Source: Nocardioides kongjuensis (GTDB taxonomy: Bacteria; Actinomycetota; Actinomycetes; Propionibacteriales; Nocardioidaceae). Taken from it: 64,000 bases of DNA. Of this stretch, positions 1-7,273 are shown piece after piece. Under the pieces are notes generated by a model, which was not told where the DNA came from, ran no database searches, and was given only the letters and a program-made list of their open reading frames with translations. Position numbers and translations under genes: made by a program. Positions within the stretch are counted from its first letter, which is position 1. Every line of letters starts with the position of its first letter. The stretch is taken from assembly GCF_013409625.1 (NCBI RefSeq), contig NZ_JACCBF010000001.1, positions 3,351,001 through 3,415,000 of the forward strand, in the 5' to 3' direction.

Positions 1-766
1 ACCCCGAGCCGGCGACGGAGACGACCAGCGCGGCGGGGTACTGCCACCGGACGCCGGCCGCGACCGGTGACGTACGCCGGGCCGGCTGGCTCAGCAGGAA
101 CGCGAGGGCCCCGGCACCGGGTGCCACGACGGCCAGCGTGGACGCGCCGACGTCGAGGCCGACCATCAGCTCGATCCCGTGGTCGAGCCGGCCGAGGCCG
201 ATCCAGAGCACCCGCAGCAGGGGCGCCGTGAGCATGAAGGCGATGTTCATCCCGATCCACGCGCGGTGGCTGACCACGTCGCGGCGACGGATCGCGACCA
301 GGGCGAGCCCGGCGCTGGCGAGCGTCGAGCTCGCCAGGACCCACAGCTGCAGGTCGAAGGCAGAGCCACCGAAGTAGTCGATCTGCGGCGCCGCAACGAG
401 GAAGGCGTACGCCGCCGCCATGCTCACGCCCGTCAGCAGCAGGTACGTGCGGCCCGTCCAGCGGTGCACGCCCGGGACGCGCCGCAGCCGGGCGGAGTAC
501 TGCAGCACCGCCAGGGCCAGGGCCAGCGCGCCGGCCGAGGTGTGCACGAGCATCACGACGCGGTGCGCGCGGTAGTCGTCGGCCCGCAGCGCCACCACCG
601 ACCCGTGCCCGTAGGCGAAGTCGTGGCCGACCACGGCGCTCTGCACCGCGTCCTGGAGGCGTGGTGCGCCCGGGACGAAGAAGTGCCAGACGTAGGTGAA
701 CGCCAGCGGGAAGTAGCCGACGGCGAGGAGGACGACCACGACCACGCCGAGGCGACGCGCGCTCAT
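1..766 (-). CDS. DUF2306 family membrane protein (3' end outside window)
   Basis: The ATG at 766 opens a frame that stays open to the window edge (255 codons), so the C-terminus is missing. The N-terminus MSARRLGVVVVVVLLAVGYF is a transmembrane segment. Further hydrophobic helices follow at about residues 70-90 and 105-125. The stretch HRWTGRTY at about residues 101-108 fits the H-R-x-x-G-R-x-Y signature of DUF2306 predicted membrane proteins, whose function is unknown. Its ATG overlaps the stop of the upstream SRPBCC gene (ATGA), so the two are probably co-translated. The family call rests on motif and topology only. Confidence 0.72.
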   Translation of the reverse strand, partial: MSARRLGVVVVVLLAVGYFPLAFTYVWHFFVPGAPRLQDAVQSAVVGHDFAYGHGSVVALRADDYRAHRVVMLVHTSAGALALALAVLQYSARLRRVPGVHRWTGRTYLLLTGVSMAAAYAFLVAAPQIDYFGGSAFDLQLWVLASSTLASAGLALVAIRRRDVVSHRAWIGMNIAFMLTAPLLRVLWIGLGRLDHGIELMVGLDVGASTLAVVAPGAGALAFLLSQPARRTSPVAAGVRWQYPAALVVSVAGSG

Positions 767-1149
767 CGCCGAGCCACCAGGCGCGCCGCGCGCCGCAGGT
801 CGGCCGCCACGGCCGGCCGGGCGCCGGCGGTGAGCAGGCCACCGAGCCCGAGGCCGTGGACGGCGAAGTCGGCCCTCACCGTGCAGGTCCCGGCCTCGCC
901 CGGGGTGAGGCGGAGCTCGAGCCGGGCCCGGAACGGGCCGAACTCACCCTCCTCGGCCCAGCGGTACGGCGGCTCGTCGATCGTCGTGCGCATCCGCGGG
1001 CGCACGCCCGGGACGACGGTGACATCGGTCCACGCGGCACCGTCGCGTCGTACGTCCGCGACCGAGCGCAGGGACGACTGCCACTGCGGCCGGTTGCGCG
1101 GGTCGGCGAGATAGGCGAACGCCCGGTCCGCGGGGACCGGGAACGCCAC
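763..1149 (-). CDS. SRPBCC / polyketide-cyclase-like small protein
   Basis: This 128-residue protein begins VAFPVPADRAFAYLADPRNR and continues with PQW and a central beta-rich region. That is the usual opening of the SRPBCC (START-like) hydrophobic-ligand-binding fold: a V-x-hydrophobic-P-A-x-x-x-F-x-hydrophobic-L-x-D-P-x-N-x-P-x-W pattern. No catalytic residues can be assigned. I chose the GTG at 1149; a CTG a few codons upstream is possible. It starts just after purB and its stop overlaps the start of the DUF2306 gene, so it probably belongs to the purB transcript. The ligand is unknown. Confidence 0.75.
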   Translation of the reverse strand: MAFPVPADRAFAYLADPRNRPQWQSSLRSVADVRRDGAAWTDVTVVPGVRPRMRTTIDEPPYRWAEEGEFGPFRARLELRLTPGEAGTCTVRADFAVHGLGLGGLLTAGARPAVAADLRRAARLVARR

Positions 1150-1160
1150 CTCCAGCGCCG

Positions 1161-2603
1161 TCAGAGGATCGCGCCCGGCTGGTAGTCGGCGGCGCCGGGG
1201 TGCGCGGCGACGACGGCCGCGACCCGGCGGCAGACCTCCTGGGTCTGCGCGACCGCGGCACCGGTGAAGGTGATCGGCTCGGCGACCAGCGACTGCAGCT
1301 GCTCCTCGGTGAGCCCGAGGCGCTCGTCGGCGGCTAGCTTGGCGAACACGTCGTTCTCGGCCTGGCCCTGGCGCATGGCGAGGGCGGTGCCGACGGCGGC
1401 CTGCTTGATCGCCTCGTGCGCGCTCTCGCGACCCACGCCGTTGCGCACGGCGGCCATCAGCACCTTGGTGGTGGCGAGGTAGGGCAGGTAGCGGTCGAGC
1501 TCGCGCTGGATGACGGCCGGGAAGGCGCCGAACTCGTCGAGCACGGTGAGGAAGGTCTGGAACAGGCCGTCGACGGCGAAGAAGGCGTCGGGCAGCGCCA
1601 CCCGTCGTACGACCGAGCAGGAGACGTCGCCCTCGTTCCACTGGTCGCCGGCGAGCTCGCCGACCATGGAGAGGTAGCCACGGGTGACGACCGCGAGGCC
1701 GTTGACCCGCTCGCAGGAGCGGGTGTTCATCTTGTGGGGCATCGCGGAGGAGCCGACCTGGCCCTCCTTGAAGCCCTCGGTCACGATCTCGTTGCCGGCC
1801 ATCAGCCGGATCGTCGTGGCGAGGTTGGACGGCGCCGCGGTCAGCTGGACCAGCGCGGAGAGCACGTCGAAGTCCAGCGAGCGCGGGTAGACCTGCCCGA
1901 CGCTGGTGAGGACCCGGTCGAAGCCGAGGTGGCTCGCGACCCGCTTCTCCAGCTCGGCGAGCTTGTCGGCGTCGCCGCCGAGCAGGTCGAGCATGTCCTG
2001 CGCGGTGCCCATCGGGCCCTTGATGCCGCGCAGGGGGTAGCGGCCGAGCAGGTCCTCGATGCGCTCGACGGCGATCATCAGCTCGTCGGCGACGGTCGCG
2101 AACCGCTTGCCGAGGGTGGTGGCCTGCGCGGCGACGTTGTGGCTGCGGCCGGCCATGACGGTCGTCTCGTGCTCGGCGGCGAGCCGGCCGAGGCGTGCGA
2201 GGGTGGCCACCGCGCGGTCGACGAGCAGCTCGAGGGACTGCTTGACCTGCAGCTGCTCGACGTTCTCGGTCAGGTCGCGGCTGGTCATGCCCTTGTGGAT
2301 GTGCTCGTGGCCGGCGAGGGCCGCGAACTCCTCGATCCGCGCCTTCACGTCGTGGCGGGTGACCCGCTCACGGGCCGCGATGCTGGCCAGGTCGACGGCC
2401 TCCGCGCCCTGGTCGGCGACCTTCTCGTAGGCCTCGACGACACCGTCGGGCACGTCGATCCCGAGGTCCTTCTGCGCCTTGAGGACGGCGATCCACAGCT
2501 GCCGCTCGAGAACGATCTTGTGCTCGGGCGACCAGATGGCGGTGAGGTCGGCGGCGGCGTAGCGGGTGGCCAAGACATTGGGCACGACGTTCGGGACGGT
2601 CAC
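1161..2603 (-). CDS. purB: adenylosuccinate lyase
   Basis: PurB splits fumarate from SAICAR in IMP synthesis and from adenylosuccinate in AMP synthesis. The protein has about 480 residues, normal for the family. It carries the fumarase/aspartase superfamily signature GSSAMPHKMNTR near residue 285 and the catalytic-base region TSRDLTENVEQLQ near residue 115. The GTG at 2603 is preceded by GGAAGA at a good distance. A GTG at 2621 and one at 2585 are alternatives; the N-terminus reads VTVPNVVPNVLATRYA, and many relatives begin near NVLATRYA. purD and purA are also in this window but in separate units. Confidence 0.95.
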   Translation of the reverse strand: MTVPNVVPNVLATRYAAADLTAIWSPEHKIVLERQLWIAVLKAQKDLGIDVPDGVVEAYEKVADQGAEAVDLASIAARERVTRHDVKARIEEFAALAGHEHIHKGMTSRDLTENVEQLQVKQSLELLVDRAVATLARLGRLAAEHETTVMAGRSHNVAAQATTLGKRFATVADELMIAVERIEDLLGRYPLRGIKGPMGTAQDMLDLLGGDADKLAELEKRVASHLGFDRVLTSVGQVYPRSLDFDVLSALVQLTAAPSNLATTIRLMAGNEIVTEGFKEGQVGSSAMPHKMNTRSCERVNGLAVVTRGYLSMVGELAGDQWNEGDVSCSVVRRVALPDAFFAVDGLFQTFLTVLDEFGAFPAVIQRELDRYLPYLATTKVLMAAVRNGVGRESAHEAIKQAAVGTALAMRQGQAENDVFAKLAADERLGLTEEQLQSLVAEPITFTGAAVAQTQEVCRRVAAVVAAHPGAADYQPGAIL

Positions 2604-2642
2604 GGTGAGCAATCTTCCCACGTGCGGGGCAGGGTCCCGAAC

Positions 2643-3137
2643 TCAGCGAGCAGGGCGGACCAGGACCAGCTCGCCGTCCTCGTTGCTGCCGCGGACGCCG
2701 GTGAACCCGGACTTGGCGGCGACCCGCAGGCTCGCGGCGTTGTCCGGCGCGATCGAGGCCCGCACCCGCACGCCCGCCGCGTCGGCCCGCGCGAGCAGCG
2801 CGCCGAGCGCCTCGGTGGCCAGGCCGTAGCCGCGCGCCTCGGCGACCAGGCCGTAGCCGACCTCCACCTCGGGCACCTCGTCGTCGGCCGGCTGCGGCGG
2901 CCCGAAGAACCCGATCGAGCCGATCACCAGGCGCTGCTTCAGCGACACGATCGACCGCGGCCCCCACGGGTCGCCGTCGTGCCACAGGGTCGCCGCGCCG
3001 CGGTCGTCCTCGCGCGGGAACTCCGGGTGCCAGCCCGGGAGCCGCTCTCCGGAGCGGATCGCGCGGACGGTGACCTCGTCCCACAGCACCAGCTGCAGGC
3101 GGTCGGTCCGGACGCCGGCGGGCTGCTGGTCAGCCAT
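2643..3137 (-). CDS. GNAT family N-acetyltransferase
   Basis: The 164-residue protein starts MADQQPAGVRTDRLQLVLW, the R-T-x-R-L opening of RimJ/RimL-like acetyltransferases. EVEVGYGLVAEARGYGLATE holds the acetyl-CoA-binding Q/R-x-x-G-x-G/A-like loop (ARGYGLATEA), and NAASLRVAAKSGF matches the last conserved block, where the substrate-side helix ends in N-x-A-S-x-x-v-x-x-k-x-G-F. The substrate is unknown. Its ATG lies inside the end of the upstream HIT-like gene, so the two are translationally coupled, and purB follows on the same strand. Confidence 0.85.
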   Translation of the reverse strand: MADQQPAGVRTDRLQLVLWDEVTVRAIRSGERLPGWHPEFPREDDRGAATLWHDGDPWGPRSIVSLKQRLVIGSIGFFGPPQPADDEVPEVEVGYGLVAEARGYGLATEALGALLARADAAGVRVRASIAPDNAASLRVAAKSGFTGVRGSNEDGELVLVRPAR

Positions 3138-3750
3138 CGAGCGCCACCGCCCGGCCGTCGTACGCCGCCAGCTGCCGGGCGACGTCGGCGAGGTCCGCAC
3201 GCCAGACGTCCTCGGGCCCCGGCGGCAGGATGTCGTCCCAGTCGACCGCGAAGGAGCCGCGGATCGACGGCAGCCCGGCGGTGCGTGCCATGAACCAGGT
3301 GTGCAGGTGCTCCGCGCCGTCGCCGATGCGCTGCACGTGGCACCGCGCGACGTGGGGCAGGCCCTCGACGATCCGTGCGATCCGCACCGCGAGCACGCCG
3401 TGCTCGGCGGCCATCGCGTCGTCGAGGTCGGGCAGGTCGAGGTGGTCGACCGGCTCGAGGATGAGCACGAGCGGCAGTCCGCTGCGCTCGGACAGGTGAC
3501 GCAGGCGCCACCGGTCGTGGGCCCAGATCACGCCCTGCGGCCGGTCGGCGCAGGCCGCGCAGTCCACACCGCCCTGCCCCTGGCGGGCTTCCTCCGGCGC
3601 GGGCGCGGCGAGCGGCTTGGCGGCGAGCTGCCCGTCGACGACCTCCCACGGGAAGACGTCCCACGCGGCGACGGACGGCAGCGGCACCCTGCCGCGCTCG
3701 TCGGCGGCGGCCATCACCCGGGCATGGACCTGTTCGGCGGACTCAGCCAT
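3130..3750 (-). CDS. HIT-like domain protein
   Basis: This 206-residue protein contains GDGAEHLHTWFMAR near residue 148, which resembles the H-x-H-x-x histidine-triad region of HIT-fold nucleotide-binding proteins, though the full H-x-H-x-H triad is not present. A CAAC motif (VDCAACADR) near residue 63 could bind metal or form a disulfide. The central region LPLVLILEPVDHLDLPDL is typical of proteins annotated as HIT-like hypothetical proteins in Nocardioides-type genomes. It may bind or hydrolyse a nucleotide derivative, but that is inference. It overlaps the following acetyltransferase by 8 bases. Confidence 0.65.
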   Translation of the reverse strand: MAESAEQVHARVMAAADERGRVPLPSVAAWDVFPWEVVDGQLAAKPLAAPAPEEARQGQGGVDCAACADRPQGVIWAHDRWRLRHLSERSGLPLVLILEPVDHLDLPDLDDAMAAEHGVLAVRIARIVEGLPHVARCHVQRIGDGAEHLHTWFMARTAGLPSIRGSFAVDWDDILPPGPEDVWRADLADVARQLAAYDGRAVALDG

Positions 3751-3804
3751 GGCGCCACTGTGCCAGCACGCGACGCGGTGCGTCCGGGTGCCCCACAGGC
3801 TGCG

Positions 3805-4311
3805 TCATTCCCCCGGTCGATCCCCCAGCATCCGCTGCCACCACACCACGTCGATCCACCGGTCGTGCTTGCGCCCGACCTCCCGCAGCACTCCCTGCCG
3901 CTCGAAGCCGCAGGCGCGGTGCAGGCCCTCGCTGGCGTCGTTGGGCAGCGCGATGCACGCCAGGGCGGTCCGTACGCCGCCCGCGCGCATCCGGGCCAGC
4001 AGGTCGTCGTACAGCAGTCGTCCGAGGCCGCGGCCGGTGGCGGCGTGGTCGACGTAGACCGTGACCTCGCGGGTGCGGTCGTAGGCACCACGGTCGCGGT
4101 ACGGGCCGGAGTAGGCGAACCCGGCGACCGCCCCGTCGACGTCCGCGACGAGGAAGTGGTCGCCCGGGTGGGCGGACGCGAGCTTCGCCTCCCACCTCGC
4201 GCGCGGGGGCGGCTCGGTGTCGAAGGTGGCGTAGCCGGTGCGGACCTCGTGGGCGTAGATCGCGGCGACCGCGTCGAGGTCGGCGTCGGTCGCGGGCCGG
4301 ACGGTCGTCAC
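3805..4311 (-). CDS. GNAT family N-acetyltransferase, phosphinothricin-acetyltransferase-like
   Basis: The product is 168 residues from GTG 4311 (VTTVRPATDADLDAVAAIYA). The family's standard blocks are visible: an AIYAHEVRTGYATFDTEPP start, the VYVDHAATGRGLGRLLYDDL acetyl-CoA loop with R-G-x-G-x-x-L, and ALPNDASEGLHRACGF. This order is typical of the PAT/Bar/YncA subgroup, which N-acetylates amino-group substrates such as phosphinothricin or methionine sulfoximine. The true substrate is not known. An in-frame GTG at 4356 would extend the protein and overlap purD, but the family normally starts near VRPAT. It directly follows purD. Confidence 0.85.
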   Translation of the reverse strand: MTTVRPATDADLDAVAAIYAHEVRTGYATFDTEPPPRARWEAKLASAHPGDHFLVADVDGAVAGFAYSGPYRDRGAYDRTREVTVYVDHAATGRGLGRLLYDDLLARMRAGGVRTALACIALPNDASEGLHRACGFERQGVLREVGRKHDRWIDVVWWQRMLGDRPGE

Positions 4312-4345
4312 GAGTCCAGGGCCCGGGTCCACCGGTGGCTGCCCA

Positions 4346-5647
4346 CTACGCGCCACCCTCGTGTGGGTCCAGGCTGAGCGAGGCGCCCTCGACGACGCCG
4401 AGGGGCTCGGCGGCGATGTCGGAGCGGCGCTGCATGCCCGGGAAGGAGATCAGGTCGGCGGCGGCGTAGGCGCGCGAGCGGGCGTCGGCGACGTCGTACC
4501 CGACCGCGCGCACGGCGAGCACCCGACCGCCCGCGGTGACCAGCCTCTCGCCCTCGCCGCCCTCGACCAGGGCGGTGCCGGCGTGGATCACGTCGACGTC
4601 GGCGACCCCGTTGGCGCGGCCGACGCCGATGATGACATCGCCCTTCGAGGAGGACTCCGGGTAGCCGGCCGAGGCGAGCACGACGGTGACCGCGGCGCCG
4701 TCACGGAAGCGCGGGGCCTCGACCTCGGCGAGCCGACCGGTCGCCGCAGCGTGCAGCAGCTCGCCGAGCGGGGAGTCGAGCAGCGCCAGCACCGGCTGGA
4801 CGTCGGGGTCGCCGAAGCGGCAGTTGAACTCGATGACCCGGGGGCCGGCCGCGGTGAGCGCGAGGCCGACGTAGAGGCAGCCGACGAAGGGCGCGCCACG
4901 GCGGGCCATCTCGTCGAGGGTGGGCTGGACGACGGTGTCGACGACCGTGGTGACGAGGTCGGCGGGTGCCCAGGTCAGCGGCGAGTACGAGCCCATGCCA
5001 CCGGTGTTGGGGCCGCGGCCGCCGTCGAAGATCCGCTTGAAGTCCTGGGCCGGCTGCAGCGGCCGGGTGGTCGTGCCGTCGCACACCGCGAACAGCGACA
5101 CCTCCGGGCCGTCGAGGAACTCCTCGACCACGACCCGGCCGCAGCCGGCCGCGTGGGCCAGCGCCTCGTCGCGGTCGAGGGTCACCACGACCCCCTTGCC
5201 GGCGGCCAGGGCGTCGTCCTTGACGACGTACGGCGCCCCGAACTCGTCGAGTGCGGCCGCGACCTCCTCGGGCGTGGTGCAGGTGCGCGACCCGGCGGTC
5301 GGTACGCCGGCGGCGGCCATGACCTCCTTGGAGAACGCCTTGGATCCCTCGAGCTGCGCGGCGGCCCGCGAGGGCCCGAAGACGGCGATCCCCGCCTCGC
5401 GCACGGCGTCCGCCACACCGGCCACGAGCGGCGCCTCGGGGCCGACGACGACGAGGTCGGCACCGAGCGAGGAGGCGAGGACCGCGACCGCCGCGCCGTC
5501 CATCGGGTCGACGTCGTGCAGGGTCGCGAACGCGCCGATGCCCGGGTTGCCCGGAGCCGCGTGCACCTCGCTCACCGCGGGGTCGCGGGACAGGGCCAGG
5601 GCCAGGGCGTGCTCGCGGCCGCCGGTACCGATGACGAGGGTCTTCAC
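4346..5647 (-). CDS. purD: phosphoribosylamine--glycine ligase (GAR synthetase)
   Basis: PurD joins glycine to 5-phosphoribosylamine with ATP, the second step of purine synthesis. The 433-residue length is normal. The N-terminus VKTLVIGTGGREHALALALS carries the GGREHA signature. GPNTGGMGSYSP lies in the ATP-grasp domain, and FNCRFGDPDVQPVL is the conserved metal- and ATP-binding segment. The GTG at 5647 was chosen because the GTGGREHA motif must lie close to the start; longer reading upstream has no family similarity. The next gene on the same strand is the PAT-like acetyltransferase. Confidence 0.96.
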   Translation of the reverse strand: MKTLVIGTGGREHALALALSRDPAVSEVHAAPGNPGIGAFATLHDVDPMDGAAVAVLASSLGADLVVVGPEAPLVAGVADAVREAGIAVFGPSRAAAQLEGSKAFSKEVMAAAGVPTAGSRTCTTPEEVAAALDEFGAPYVVKDDALAAGKGVVVTLDRDEALAHAAGCGRVVVEEFLDGPEVSLFAVCDGTTTRPLQPAQDFKRIFDGGRGPNTGGMGSYSPLTWAPADLVTTVVDTVVQPTLDEMARRGAPFVGCLYVGLALTAAGPRVIEFNCRFGDPDVQPVLALLDSPLGELLHAAATGRLAEVEAPRFRDGAAVTVVLASAGYPESSSKGDVIIGVGRANGVADVDVIHAGTALVEGGEGERLVTAGGRVLAVRAVGYDVADARSRAYAAADLISFPGMQRRSDIAAEPLGVVEGASLSLDPHEGGA

Positions 5648-5696
5648 GGGGGTCGATCCTAGAAGGCGCCGCGCGCCTCCCCCGAGGGCGGCTGCC

Positions 5697-6557
5697 TCAG
5701 GCGCCGAGTCCGCTCCGGCCGAGGAACGCCAGGGACGCGTCGGCGACCTCACGCCAGTGGCTGTCGATCACCAGCGAGTGGCCGACGCCGGGGATCTCGA
5801 CGATCTCGGTGGGGTGGTGCTGGTTCCTGCGCTGCTTCTTGTACGCCGCGTTGGCCAGGGCGAAGGGGACGATGTGGTCCTTCTCGCCGGTGATGACCAG
5901 CAGCGGGCCGCGGTCGGCGTTCGTCTTGGCCGCCTTGGTCTTCGCCCAGGGGTTGAGGTTCGCGGTGGCGGCCTGGAAGAGCGGACGGCCCGGCGCCGGT
6001 GTGTGGAAGGTGCGGTAGAGCTCGCGCGCCTCCTGCTCGGAGACCGCGTTCGCGAATCCGTAGCGGAACTCCTCGAAGCTCAGCGTCACGGTGCGGCCGC
6101 GGTTGAGCGGGTTGCCGAGCACCGGGAAGGAGGCCTTGAGCGCCGAGAACGGCAGCGGGAGCACGCCCTGGCTGGGTGCCGGGTCGATGGCGACGGTGCC
6201 GGCAGCGAGCCCGCGCCCGGCGATGATCTGGGCGAGCAGTCCGCCGAAGGAGTGGCCGATGACGACCGGCTTGCGGTCCAGGCCCTCGATCACCTCCTCG
6301 ACGTGGTCGGCGACGTCGGGCACCGAGGTGCCGGCCAGGGTGTCGGGGTGGGCGTGCGCGGCGTCGTACGTCGGCTCGTCGCCCGGCCAGTCGACGGCAA
6401 CTGCGGCATAGCCGCGCTCCTCGACGTAGGCCTTCCACCCGTCCCAGCTGTCCTGCAGCAGCCACAGGCCGTGGACGAAGACGATCGGCTGGCGGCCGGA
6501 GGCGTTGGCGGCCGCGACCTCGGCGGCCTCGCGGGCGGTGACGGTGCTGGTGCTCAT
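5697..6557 (-). CDS. alpha/beta hydrolase
   Basis: The 286-residue protein has the alpha/beta hydrolase order: an oxyanion-hole strand IVFVHGLWLL (about 25-34), the nucleophile elbow GHSFGG with Ser103, an acid-loop region LLVITGEKDHIVP and the catalytic histidine in GVGHSLV. It is probably a soluble esterase or lipase-type enzyme; the substrate is unknown. The ATG at 6557 follows GGAGAAG at a good distance. It is transcribed away from a TetR gene, with an 18-bp inverted repeat between them, so the TetR protein most likely controls it. Confidence 0.9.
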   Translation of the reverse strand: MSTSTVTAREAAEVAAANASGRQPIVFVHGLWLLQDSWDGWKAYVEERGYAAVAVDWPGDEPTYDAAHAHPDTLAGTSVPDVADHVEEVIEGLDRKPVVIGHSFGGLLAQIIAGRGLAAGTVAIDPAPSQGVLPLPFSALKASFPVLGNPLNRGRTVTLSFEEFRYGFANAVSEQEARELYRTFHTPAPGRPLFQAATANLNPWAKTKAAKTNADRGPLLVITGEKDHIVPFALANAAYKKQRRNQHHPTEIVEIPGVGHSLVIDSHWREVADASLAFLGRSGLGA

Positions 6558-6577
6558 GGCTTCTCCTCGTATGATGG

Positions 6578-6595
6578 AGAGAACGTTCGTTCTCT
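6578..6595. promoter_or_regulatory. putative TetR operator between hydrolase and TetR gene
   Basis: The arms AGAGAACG and CGTTCTCT are perfect reverse complements separated by TT. The site lies in the 104-bp gap between the divergent hydrolase (start 6557) and the TetR gene (start 6662), where an autoregulatory TetR operator is expected. A TATGAT hexamer at 6570-6575 may be a -10 element for the TetR gene. Binding is inferred from position and symmetry. Confidence 0.7.
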
Positions 6596-6661
6596 TTGCT
6601 GGCTCAACCATGGAGGTGCACGGTGCATTCCGTCAAGGCCGGGATTCGTAGGATCGGCCCC

Positions 6662-7228
6662 GTGAAGGTGTCCGAGCCCCGGGAGCGGCTGCTGCGCACC
6701 GCGACCCGGCTCTTCTACGAGGAGGGCATCAACGGGGTCGGGGTGGACCGCGTCGTCGCCGAGGCTGGTGTCACCCGCGCCACCATGTACCGGCACTTCC
6801 CCGGCAAGGAGGCGCTCGTCGTCGCCTACCTCGAGCACGAGGACGCGATCATCCGCAGCCTGTTCGCGGCCGCGGCCGAGCAGGCCGCCGCCACCGGCGC
6901 GAGCGCCTCCGACCTGCTCGCCCTCGTCATCGACGGGGTCGCCGACGACGCCACCCGGCTGCACACCCGCGGCTGCCCGTTCATCAACGCCAGCGCGGAG
7001 TTCCCGGATGCGACCGGCCCCGTGCGGACCGTCGTACGACGCCACCGCGACTGGTTCCGCGCGACCCTGACCGAGGTCGCGACCGCTGCCGGGGCACCGG
7101 ACCCGGCCGCGACCGCCGCGTCGCTGGTGCTGCTGCGCGACGCGATGCTGGTCGGCGGCTACCTCGACGGCGCGGACGTGGCGAGCGACTTCCGGGCCAC
7201 GGCGAGGAAGGTCGCCGGGCTGGCCTGA
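6662..7228 (+). CDS. TetR/AcrR family transcriptional regulator
   Basis: This is a 188-residue repressor from GTG 6662 (VKVSEPRERLLRTATRLFYE). The helix-turn-helix is GVDRVVAEAGVTRATMYRHF, followed by PGKEALVVAYL, the standard TetR N-terminal domain. The C-terminal ligand domain contains TRGCPFINASAEFPD, found in the TetR subgroup that often sits beside small hydrolases or oxidoreductases. It diverges from the alpha/beta hydrolase and probably represses both genes through the inverted repeat at 6578-6595. The inducer is unknown. Confidence 0.93.
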   Translation: MKVSEPRERLLRTATRLFYEEGINGVGVDRVVAEAGVTRATMYRHFPGKEALVVAYLEHEDAIIRSLFAAAAEQAAATGASASDLLALVIDGVADDATRLHTRGCPFINASAEFPDATGPVRTVVRRHRDWFRATLTEVATAAGAPDPAATAASLVLLRDAMLVGGYLDGADVASDFRATARKVAGLA

Positions 7229-7273
7229 GGCACACTGGCCCGCGTCGCACCCACTCGATCTCGGGAGAAGCAG